Origin: Competibacteraceae bacterium UBA6584
GTDB lineage: Bacteria; Pseudomonadota; Gammaproteobacteria; Competibacterales; Competibacteraceae
DNA: 28,325 bases
Direction: 5' to 3'
Assembly (NCBI GenBank): GCA_002433805.1
Contig: DJIW01000130.1
Location: forward strand, 11,254-39,578
In this document: positions 22,460-28,325 of the stretch, piece after piece
Position numbering within the stretch: the stretch's first letter is position 1
Layout of the letters: each line of letters begins with the position of its first letter
Position numbers and translations under genes: made by a program
Notes under the pieces: generated by a model
What the model was told of the DNA's origin: nothing
Seen by the model: the letters and a program-made list of their open reading frames with translations, nothing else
Databases searched by the model: none

Positions 22460-22681
22460 ACAGTACTTGAATACCTTGGCGGCCATCCGCCCCGTCAGCG
22501 CGCTTTTTTTATGCCCGAAATCCGCCCTGGGTTTCTGGTAAACTGCCCTGCAAGGCAGGAAAGGATGAGGAACAGGAAATAACCAATACCTGTCCGAGCC
22601 ACCAAGGTTGCTCAAGTTGAGTCCTTCCTGCCCCGCTACTCTGAACGCGGGGCGATTACTTGAAACCTTGGAGCACTCCGC
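22460..22681 (+). promoter_or_regulatory. Structured leader with alternative pairings controlling the second antirepressor
   Basis: Copy 1: ACTTG (22465-22469) and ACCTTGG (22473-22479). Antisense: CCAAGGT (22602-22608) and CAAGT (22613-22617). Copy 2: ACTTG (22658-22662) and ACCTTGG (22665-22671), whose last bases overlap the GGAG ribosome site (22670-22673), 8 nt before ATG. The antisense can pair with only one copy at a time. A hairpin (GGCGG/CCGCC, 22478-22491) and seven T (22504-22510) follow copy 1. A CCCCGC/GCGGGG hairpin at 22631-22652 precedes copy 2. The order is the same as in the leader at 15071, with unrelated pairing sequences. Confidence 0.8.
22554..22632 (+). ncRNA. C4-type antisense RNA core (copy B)
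   Basis: The outer stem GGCAGGAAAGGA (22554-22565) pairs with TCCTTCCTGCC (22622-22632) with one bulge. The inner hairpin ACAGG/CCTGT (22572-22576 and 22589-22593) encloses AAATAACCAATA. The antisense segment lies before the closing strand. The 79-nt length is close to the roughly 77 nt known for C4 of P1/P7. It shares the inner loop pattern with copy A but not the antisense bases. Confidence 0.85.
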
Positions 22682-23365
22682 ATGTCTGGCAACGCCCTGT
22701 CCCTGACCGTCATCGAAGGCGGCCCCCGCATCCTCGATGTGCAATTGGCCGAGCATCTCGGCTTTGAGCGTCCCGTCAAAATCCGCGACCTCATCAAGCG
22801 CAACGAAGCTAAGCTGTTGAGTTTTGGAGTTCTCCCCACGGTGGGGAAAACCTCCGGCGAACTCGGTGGACGCCCCACCGCCGAGTATTACCTGAACCAA
22901 AAGCAGGCTATTTTCATCTGCATGAAGTCGGAAACCGAGAGGGCATTCGACGTGCAGGTCGAAATCGTTCGCGTCTTCGACGCCTACCTGAACGGCGGTT
23001 TTTATCTCGCCATCCCCATGCCCGCCCTGATCTCCGACGGCCAACTGAGCCGGCTGAGCGACACCATCTGGTGCATGGCGCGGGCCTTCTACATGGAAGG
23101 CAGCGTCCGGCATTGGCTGGGCAAATACGCCTGCGCGCTCGCCCGCGTCAGCCGGCGGGACCGCATCCCCGCCGCGCTCTATCCCGAAGTCGAGGATTTT
23201 TTGAACGGCATGGACAAGGCGGTGATGGCCTACCGCCTCGAGCGGATCGAGCACGAAAAGAAGTGGTTGTCGCTCACCCTCAAGCGCGAACTGGACCGCC
23301 GCATGGGGCGGTCGGGGCCGGAATTCGAGATGCTGGCCGAAGACCGCGAAGCCCAGCAAGCCTGA
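22682..23365 (+). CDS. Antirepressor-like phage protein with N-terminal BRO/Rha-like domain
   Basis: 227 aa, GGAG ribosome site 8 nt upstream. The N-terminal 110 residues contain the pattern RILDVQLAEHLGFERPVKIRDLIKRN, then GELGGRPTAEYYLNQKQAIFICMKS, then FDVQVEIVRVFDAYLNG. This is a winged-helix-like module frequent in phage antirepressors. The C-terminal part is helical, with a basic cluster (KKWLSLTLKRELDRRMGRSG). It is the gene under control of the second C4-type RNA, which supports an antirepressor role. The target repressor is unknown. It sits in island 2 between the portal and scaffold gene blocks, on the opposite strand. Confidence 0.75.
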   Translation: MSGNALSLTVIEGGPRILDVQLAEHLGFERPVKIRDLIKRNEAKLLSFGVLPTVGKTSGELGGRPTAEYYLNQKQAIFICMKSETERAFDVQVEIVRVFDAYLNGGFYLAIPMPALISDGQLSRLSDTIWCMARAFYMEGSVRHWLGKYACALARVSRRDRIPAALYPEVEDFLNGMDKAVMAYRLERIEHEKKWLSLTLKRELDRRMGRSGPEFEMLAEDREAQQA

Positions 23366-23372
23366 CCCCGCA

Positions 23373-23424
23373 CGCGCCACGGACGGCGCTATACTCGCCG
23401 AATCGAAAGGAGACCGCCGATGAC
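23373..23424 (+). repeat. 52-bp promoter/ribosome-site repeat, copy D
   Basis: Identical to 16006-16057, 7.4 kb away: inverted repeat GCGCC-N6-GGCGC, TATACT at 23390-23395, AAAGGAG and the ATG at 23420. CTGACC (23362-23367) overlaps the stop of the antirepressor gene, with a 22-bp spacer as in copy A. Confidence 0.8.
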
Positions 23425-23671
23425 CGACGCCGATTTCGCCCTGATGTTCAACATCCTCAAGCAGATTCAGGCCGACCTGGGCGATGTGAAACACCGCCTG
23501 ACCAGCGTTGAAACCCGCCTGACCCACATGGAAACCACCATTGCCGGAATGCGCCGCGATCTGGCCCACATGTACGGCGACGTGGTGGAAACGCACACTC
23601 GGATCGACCACCTCACCGCCAGGGTGGATCGCATCGAGCGCCGGCTGGAAATCGGCGACGCGCCGCACTGA
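23420..23671 (+). CDS. Small coiled-coil protein, family member D (83 aa)
   Basis: The N-terminus MTDADFALMFNILKQIQADL is of the B type (16335). The promoter and ribosome site are identical to those of member A. The coiled coil (HRLTSVETRLTHMETTIAGMRRDLAHM) spans most of the protein. The end RVDRIERRLEIGDAPH carries the family signature. It follows an antirepressor gene, as member A follows the ORF6N gene, so antirepressor plus coiled-coil cassette is a repeated pair in this phage. The function is unknown; a partner or modulator role for the antirepressor is speculation. Confidence 0.75.
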   Translation: MTDADFALMFNILKQIQADLGDVKHRLTSVETRLTHMETTIAGMRRDLAHMYGDVVETHTRIDHLTARVDRIERRLEIGDAPH

Positions 23672-23684
23672 GGCGCCGCCTGCT

Positions 23685-23707
23685 CGCCCCGGACGGCGCT
23701 CAATCGC
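23685..23707 (+). repeat. Degenerate promoter-repeat remnant at the island 2 edge
   Basis: CCGGACGGCGCT followed by CAATCGCC resembles the repeat's CACGGACGGCGCT-ATACTCGCC, but the TATACT is lost. It lies at the junction with the minus-strand gene ending at 23700, whose stop codon falls inside it. Confidence 0.5.
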
Positions 23708-23936
23708 CACGGTCCCTCCGCGCTTCGAATTCGGCGGGGATGCCTTCGAGCCACGCGAGCGCGTCGCGCAGCGCGCACGCCGCGCCGCACAGCTTCGGGT
23801 CGGCGCTCGCCAGCGCCCGTTTCGTCGCGGAGGCGGCTTCGGCGCTCAAAACGTCGAGCAGGGCGGGAAATTCCGCCGCCCTGGAAAGCCGGTACAGCCT
23901 TTCGACGGTCTCCCGAGGCAAGCCGTGGCTGTTCAT
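23700..23936 (-). CDS. Small hypothetical protein after portal (78 aa)
   Basis: ATG at 23936 overlaps the portal stop (ATGA), so it is translationally coupled. The helical 78-aa product (GLPRETVERLYRLSRAAEFPALLDVLSAEAASATKRAL, then LRDALAWLEGIPAEFEARRDRGD) has no recognised domain. The last codons (CGG AGG GAC CGT GGC GAT TGA) contain a ribosome site-like GGAGG and a GTG that opens the long antisense frame through island 2. The stop lies in a remnant of the promoter repeat, so the native C-terminus may have been changed when the island entered. Confidence 0.7.
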   Translation of the reverse strand: MNSHGLPRETVERLYRLSRAAEFPALLDVLSAEAASATKRALASADPKLCGAACALRDALAWLEGIPAEFEARRDRGD

Positions 23937-26065
23937 CGCCCCCCCGCAAACAGATTGAAGTCTCGCCCCGACACCGGCGCGCCCTCCGGCCCGAGCGCGC
24001 GGGGGGCGGTGGCGGCGGGTTGCCCTTGCGCCATCAGTTGCTGTTGCAGTTGCTGTTGCAGTTGCTGTTGCGCCAATTCCCGCGCTTGCTGTCGCTTTTC
24101 GATCTCCTCGCGCGTCGGGGCGATCTGGTCGGGGTCGAGCGAGAGGGTTTCGGCGGTGCTGCGCAAAAGCTCGGCCCGGCGGGCTTCGCCCATGATGGCC
24201 AGATCGGTCGGGTTGTTGGTCGTCTGCAAAAACTCGTTGCGCCGCACCTGCGCTTGCTCGCGCACGATCAGCGCGGTCGAGCCTTTCGCCACCACCTTCA
24301 CGTCGCCCTTGATGCTCCGGTCGGGGTGGTAGAGCATGGCGTAGCGGAACATCGCCGAGATGAGCGGCTCGATGATGCCCGTGTCGATGTTCGACACGAT
24401 GGCCTTGACCGTTTTGCTCGCCGCGCCCATCAGCATCGAGAGCCCGGAGGCGGTCCGGCCCGCGCCACCGACGTTTGAATCGCCCTGGATGTAGCGGGGG
24501 ATACCCGATATTTCGTCGGCCAACGCCGCGAATTTCTCGTAGATCGCCATCAGCTCGGCGGCGTGCATGTCCGGCTGAAAAAAATGGAGCGGCGGGACGC
24601 TGGATTGGCCGTATTTCGCGGTGTTGAACCGCCACACTTTCCAGGGCCACATCTTTTTGCCGTCCTCGCCCGGCGGCATCTGTTCGAGATCCACGCCGGC
24701 TTGCGGGCCGGAGGCGATCGCCATGTTGTTGCCGAGCGCGCGGGCCGCCGCGTTGCACATTTTTTGAAGGTAATCGATGGTAAGGGGGATGCCGATGCCC
24801 CAAAACGAGCCGGGGCGAGCGCGGTAGACCGCTTTGTGATAGGGCCGGAACGCCTCGTGCGGCTCCTTGATATCCACCCGGAACACATGGGAGTCGATCA
24901 TCCACGCTTCGATGGAATATTCCGCCAGCGGCTCGACCGACTTGACGCCCCAATCGATCAGCAGTTGCCCTTGCACCTCACCGAAAAAGATCAGCGCATC
25001 GAGCGTGTTGGAGCCGGGCAGATAAGCGGATCCGCTTTTGCTCGAAGCGGCGGCGACCGCCTGGTCGACGTGTTCGGCTTCGCGGTGGCCGGTCGTCCCG
25101 TGTTCCTTGAGAATGTCGTCGATTTCGCGGTCGTTGTAGCCGTCGATCCCTCTGAACGAGCGTAAGTCGCTACGCCGCAACTTGTAAATTTCGATCAGAT
25201 AGTCGGCGTCTTCGACGGACGTGGCGTCGCCGGACGGATACAAATCGAGCGGGCTGACGCGCTCGACTTCCGGATAGACCTCTTCCTTCTCAACCGGCGT
25301 CCATTGCCCGTCTTTTTGCTCCCACGCGAGCCGGCGCCGGGTGCGCGGCACCGGCCCTTTCAGGATCGCCGTGCCAAAAGTCGTCAAGTCCAGGTCGATG
25401 GCGTTGGCCATGACGGCTTTAAACGCCGACTCGTCGAGATAATCTTCGATGGTTTTAGCCATCTTATCGGCGCGGGCGCGCGCCGCTTTCTCGCGCGCCC
25501 GCATCGCGTCGGCCTTGGCTTTTTCGGTGGCCTGAGCGATTTGCGCCTTGACCGCCTCGGGATCGGGAACGGTCCCGCTTTCGGCGATCTGGCGTTGCGC
25601 GGCGTCGAGCGCGGCCCGATTGATGATGTCCGCTATCGCGGCCGATTCCCCAGGCGACAGGTCGGGAACGGCGGTCGGGTCCAAGCCCCAAGGCCGATCC
25701 AGGCTCAATACGTCTCTGATCCACGAGCCGGCGCCGACGCATTTCTGCTCGGTGAGGCGCACGAACAGTTCGGAGCCGCCGAATTTGCGGATTTCCGCCA
25801 GCACGTCCGGCTCGTAGCGCCCCGCGCGCTGGTTGAGCGCGGCGATCATCTCCGCTTCGATGTGCGACTTGGCGGCTTTGGCGTCTTCGAAGCAGCGGCG
25901 GATGTGCGACGACAGGTTGGAGATGACCTGCTCGCGGCGCTTGTCGGCTTCCCGCTCGGCTTCCCGCTCCAGCGCCACCAGTTCGGCGTTGCTGAACGCG
26001 GGCATGATGGAATCGCTCCGATAGCCCGGCGCTTGCCTGAAATCGACGGGAACCGGCGGTAACAT
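23933..26065 (-). CDS. Portal protein (P22-type, about 710 aa)
   Basis: The large portal forms the dodecameric vertex channel for DNA. Features: a charged helical N-terminus (LVALEREAEREADKRREQVISN), the portal body (ERVSPLDLYPSGDATSVEDADYLIE; YHKAVYRARPGSFWGIGIPLTIDYLQ), and a helical barrel and Q-rich C-terminus (QQQLQQQLQQQL). The phrase GIPRYIQGDSNVGGAGRTASGLSMLM is typical of this portal type. Two starts are possible: ATG at 26065 (TGATCATG with the terminase stop) or GTG at 26077, which overlaps the terminase gene. I use the ATG. It lies directly after the large terminase gene. The Q-rich tract is encoded by three exact 12-bp repeats. Confidence 0.9.
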   Translation of the reverse strand: MLPPVPVDFRQAPGYRSDSIMPAFSNAELVALEREAEREADKRREQVISNLSSHIRRCFEDAKAAKSHIEAEMIAALNQRAGRYEPDVLAEIRKFGGSELFVRLTEQKCVGAGSWIRDVLSLDRPWGLDPTAVPDLSPGESAAIADIINRAALDAAQRQIAESGTVPDPEAVKAQIAQATEKAKADAMRAREKAARARADKMAKTIEDYLDESAFKAVMANAIDLDLTTFGTAILKGPVPRTRRRLAWEQKDGQWTPVEKEEVYPEVERVSPLDLYPSGDATSVEDADYLIEIYKLRRSDLRSFRGIDGYNDREIDDILKEHGTTGHREAEHVDQAVAAASSKSGSAYLPGSNTLDALIFFGEVQGQLLIDWGVKSVEPLAEYSIEAWMIDSHVFRVDIKEPHEAFRPYHKAVYRARPGSFWGIGIPLTIDYLQKMCNAAARALGNNMAIASGPQAGVDLEQMPPGEDGKKMWPWKVWRFNTAKYGQSSVPPLHFFQPDMHAAELMAIYEKFAALADEISGIPRYIQGDSNVGGAGRTASGLSMLMGAASKTVKAIVSNIDTGIIEPLISAMFRYAMLYHPDRSIKGDVKVVAKGSTALIVREQAQVRRNEFLQTTNNPTDLAIMGEARRAELLRSTAETLSLDPDQIAPTREEIEKRQQARELAQQQLQQQLQQQLMAQGQPAATAPRALGPEGAPVSGRDFNLFAGGR
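24035..24070. repeat. Three exact 12-bp tandem repeats in the portal gene
   Basis: The unit CAGTTGCTGTTG (plus strand) occurs three times in a row at 24035-24046, 24047-24058 and 24059-24070, encoding QQQL units near the portal C-terminus. Repeat number could vary by slippage without a frameshift. Confidence 0.9.
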
Positions 26066-26067
26066 GA

Positions 26068-27576
26068 TCAGGTCCACCCGGCGGCGGTTGGAATGTCGGC
26101 GCTATCGCGCGCCCCCCGGCGCTCGTCCTGCCGGGCGAACCCTTGCGCCCACTGCCGGAAAGCGTCGGCGCCGTGGCTGTTGTCATCGTGTAGCGGATGC
26201 GACTGAAAGCAGCCCAAGCGCTCGTTCCACGCGCGACGGTATTTCGACAGGCGCTTGATGCCCTCGGCGCACGCGACTTCGTCGAACCGGCTGATCGCGA
26301 TACCGTCGCGCGTCGCCTGAATACCTTTCAGCAAATCGGTGGCCGGCACCACCCTGATCGGACGCATCCCCAGCTTTTCCGCTTCGTCGGCGTAGGTTTT
26401 GCCGTCCTTGGGGTCGCGCTTGGCGGCGTCGTGCGGCAAGTAGTGCGTGCCGAAGGCGAACCCCGGTTTCAGGTGGCGCTCTTTCAGCAGGTTCCAGTAG
26501 TGTTGCAGCGGTTCGCCCGATCCTTCGTGATAGCCGATGAAGTGATGGGCGGTCCCTACCTGCTGGTGCACCCAGATCGCCGTGAAATCGTCGATGCCGA
26601 TATCCCAAAACGTGTTGATCGGCGCGCGCGGATCGGGGGGCACCGCGCAAATCCGCCCGTCCTTCCGCGCTTGCGCGAGCTGCGCGCTGTAATAAGCCCC
26701 CTCCGTGGCGACTTTGAACGCTTCATCCGGGGTGCTCGGATACTCGCGGAAACAATCTTCTTGCAGCTTTTCGCGCTTCGCCGCATACCAGTTTCGTTGC
26801 GGCTCGCCGAGCGGCCGGCCGATTTCGGCTTCGAGCTGCGTGAAGTAGCGCCGTAGCGCGTCATTGATCGGTTGCGGGTCGGCGAGCGAATAGGTCGGCT
26901 CTTTCCACCACGGGAAGAAAAAGAACCGATAATCGGCGACGCCCGGCGTTTTTTTGGCTTCGGCGAGCGCCTTGGCCCGTTGGGTGTAGTCGTAAAAGTA
27001 GCCCTCGTTTCCCTCGGCGGTCGACTCGATGACGACCAGGTTGCCGGGCGCGACCGTTTCGAGCGATCCGGTCACCACCTCCTTCGCGCGCGGCGGGAAC
27101 TGGGCGCAAATTTTGCCGAACTCCGAGATGTGCAAAAAATGGATGGTGCCGGAGCGCAGCGAGGTCGCGACGCGAATCGACGAACCGTTCGCGAAGCGGT
27201 AGCGGTGGATGCTATCCGTGACCGCCGGAACGGCGCGGCGCACCGCCGCCGGCAGGTTCTCGTAGGGGAATTTGACGTTGCGGGCAAACAGCTCCTTGGC
27301 GCTGTCGTCGTTGTGCGCGATCACGCCGCACGCCGTGTTGGGCACAAACAGAGCGGTATCGAGTTGCAGCAGGTTGACGAGCGTCGACAAACCGAGCTGC
27401 CTGACTTTTAAGATGAGGTTGTTGCAATGGAGCTGTTCGAACAGCTCGCGCTGCGCCCAATTCATCCGAAATTTGATCCGCCGCCCCTGCTTGTCGATGA
27501 TCCAATAGAGATTATCGAGCCGCCAGCGCTGGTTGCCGAACGTCGCCAGCATCGCGCCGCGATCGAGATCAATCAT
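26068..27576 (-). CDS. terL: Terminase large subunit
   Basis: ATG at 27576 (MIDLDRGAML) overlaps the small terminase stop by 8 bp and gives 502 aa; an upstream in-frame start at 27609 is inside the small terminase gene and less likely. The ATPase motifs are VRQLGLST (Walker A-like, residues 58-65), HFLHISEF (Walker B-like, near 147-153) and VIESTAEGN (motif III, near 182-190). The nuclease domain has WDIGIDDFTAIW and HGADAFRQW with the acidic residues expected for metal binding. It packages DNA into the procapsid through the portal. All key motifs are present, so it should be active. Confidence 0.93.
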   Translation of the reverse strand: MIDLDRGAMLATFGNQRWRLDNLYWIIDKQGRRIKFRMNWAQRELFEQLHCNNLILKVRQLGLSTLVNLLQLDTALFVPNTACGVIAHNDDSAKELFARNVKFPYENLPAAVRRAVPAVTDSIHRYRFANGSSIRVATSLRSGTIHFLHISEFGKICAQFPPRAKEVVTGSLETVAPGNLVVIESTAEGNEGYFYDYTQRAKALAEAKKTPGVADYRFFFFPWWKEPTYSLADPQPINDALRRYFTQLEAEIGRPLGEPQRNWYAAKREKLQEDCFREYPSTPDEAFKVATEGAYYSAQLAQARKDGRICAVPPDPRAPINTFWDIGIDDFTAIWVHQQVGTAHHFIGYHEGSGEPLQHYWNLLKERHLKPGFAFGTHYLPHDAAKRDPKDGKTYADEAEKLGMRPIRVVPATDLLKGIQATRDGIAISRFDEVACAEGIKRLSKYRRAWNERLGCFQSHPLHDDNSHGADAFRQWAQGFARQDERRGARDSADIPTAAGWT

Positions 27577-28147
27577 CGTCGTCGCCACCGGCGTCGGCGC
27601 CGCCAGCACCGGCTTTTTTGCGCGCTCTGCTCAGCGCGTCGGCCCCCGCCCCGGCGATCAGCGCCAGCAGCTCCTTCAACTCCTCGCTAACGTCGAGCGC
27701 GAACCGGTCGTTGAACATTCCGAGGTGGCGCGCCAGCGAGTCGAGCGCGCCCTTCTTTTGGTCGAAGCGCACTTTTCTGACTTCGCCGACGCCCATGATG
27801 GAATTGCCGACCGTCACTACATCGATGCCGGTGATCGCCGCCGCCGTATCGTCGTCCAGATCGCCGATAGGCTTCAGAATTCCCGACTCGTCGTAGAGTT
27901 TTCTGGGGTCGAAAAACGCGATCTTGGCGTACTCTTGCCGTATGCGTACGGCGGTGATCATCGACCGCTCTTCGATCTCGGCCGTAAGCTTTTGTATCTC
28001 TTCGGCTATGCTGCGATTTGCTAATAGATAAGCGCCGCGCGCGTTCGCGCCGGTCGGGCTGTAACCCGCCCGGATCGCCGCCTGCGCGCCGTTCCGGTCT
28101 TTCACGTACTCGACCGCGAACGCTCGCTGTTTCGGCGTGAGCGCCAC
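27569..28147 (-). CDS. terS: Terminase small subunit
   Basis: GTG at 28147 gives 192 aa starting MALTPKQRAFAVEYVKDRNGAQAAIRAGYSPTGA, the standard helix-turn-helix opening of Terminase_2-type small subunits that recognise the phage DNA. The centre (ITAVRIRQEYAKIAFFDPRKLYDE; AAAITGIDVV) and KKGALDSLARHLGMF are also typical. The C-terminus is a flexible acidic tail (GGADAGGDDDD). It begins the visible late operon. Only a weak ribosome site precedes the GTG. The 178 bp to the window end contain no gene I can support. Confidence 0.9.
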   Translation of the reverse strand: MALTPKQRAFAVEYVKDRNGAQAAIRAGYSPTGANARGAYLLANRSIAEEIQKLTAEIEERSMITAVRIRQEYAKIAFFDPRKLYDESGILKPIGDLDDDTAAAITGIDVVTVGNSIMGVGEVRKVRFDQKKGALDSLARHLGMFNDRFALDVSEELKELLALIAGAGADALSRARKKAGAGGADAGGDDDD

Positions 28148-28325
28148 CGCCTAGACACCCGCTCGAAGCCCCGGCGCGGATTGAAAAACCCGCGTGTCGG
28201 CTGTGCTGAATTTGTGCCGGTTTACCGAGATTTTATTGGAGTTGCTTCGATCTGTTTTGGGGTAGAAAGAGCAAGCGATTGAAAGAGAAGTGTGTTTTGA
28301 CAGACTCGAAATCGGATGGGGGTCT

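Larger units (their letters stand above)
22358..23710 (-). other. Stop-free minus-strand frame spanning cargo island 2
   Basis: A 450-codon open frame runs antisense to the two island 2 genes and the whole C4 leader. GTG at 23710 overlaps the stop of the upstream late gene and has GGAGG 4 nt before it. The frame ends at 22358-22360, touching the scaffold start codon. The translation looks like antisense sequence, so I do not name a product, but the entry site is good enough for real translation. Confidence 0.4.

Noticed and set aside
23700..24953. 417-codon minus-strand open frame as one protein
   Set aside because: Most of it is a shifted frame over the portal gene; the real gene is the 78-aa product starting at 23936 with an ATGA overlap.
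28148..28325. Possible short gene or promoter upstream of the small terminase
   Set aside because: No open frame with a ribosome site and no convincing -10/-35 pair on the minus strand was found.

Overview
This window reads as part of a temperate, tailed bacteriophage or prophage of a high-GC proteobacterium, probably gammaproteobacterial. That host guess rests on general protein resemblance (PyrF, DUF1640, DUF4124) and GC-rich codon use and was not tested. Phage origin is clear: from right to left on the minus strand run a small terminase, large terminase, P22-type portal, scaffold, major capsid protein, a head protein, an adaptor and several small virion genes. They end in one 3554-codon gene for a giant polyvalent protein with ParB-like, zinc-peptidase, ADP-ribosyltransferase-like and barnase/EndoU/RelE-like domains, probably injected with the DNA.

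The left end (1-1201) looks like the immI immunity block of phage P22. An Arc-like ribbon-helix-helix gene (53 aa) lies upstream of a Rha-type antirepressor that runs off the window. A larger Mnt-like ribbon-helix-helix gene is divergent from them, and a perfect palindrome overlaps the promoter in between. A secreted DUF4124 protein and a 59-aa orphan separate this block from the end of the late operon.

Two islands of plus-strand genes interrupt the minus-strand late operon. Island 1 (about 12.9-16.9 kb) holds a membrane TPR protein, pyrF, a DUF1640 membrane coiled-coil protein, an 81-aa orphan, an ORF6N antirepressor and three related small coiled-coil genes. Island 2 (about 22.4-23.7 kb) holds a second antirepressor-like gene and a fourth member of the coiled-coil family. 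Most of these genes have their own promoter, as phage morons do.

Three observations stand out. (1) Both antirepressor genes have about 190-220 nt leaders with the architecture of the C4 antisense RNA of phages P1/P7. A conserved two-stem RNA core carries an antisense segment that can pair either with a copy near the transcript 5' end or with a second copy at the ribosome binding site. The pairing sequences differ completely between the two leaders while the core is conserved. (2) Each island is completely free of stop codons in one minus-strand frame. Each frame begins with GTG overlapping the stop of the upstream late gene and ends at the start of the next late gene. All eight start codons of island 1 share one phase. 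This suggests selection for ribosomes, or at least an open frame, to pass through the cargo during late transcription. (3) Two 240-bp near-identical, non-autonomous IS200/IS605-type elements sit in the capsid operon, and one supplies the stop codon of a head gene.

No tRNA, rRNA or CRISPR array was recognised. Family names come from recognition of motifs, not from a database search.
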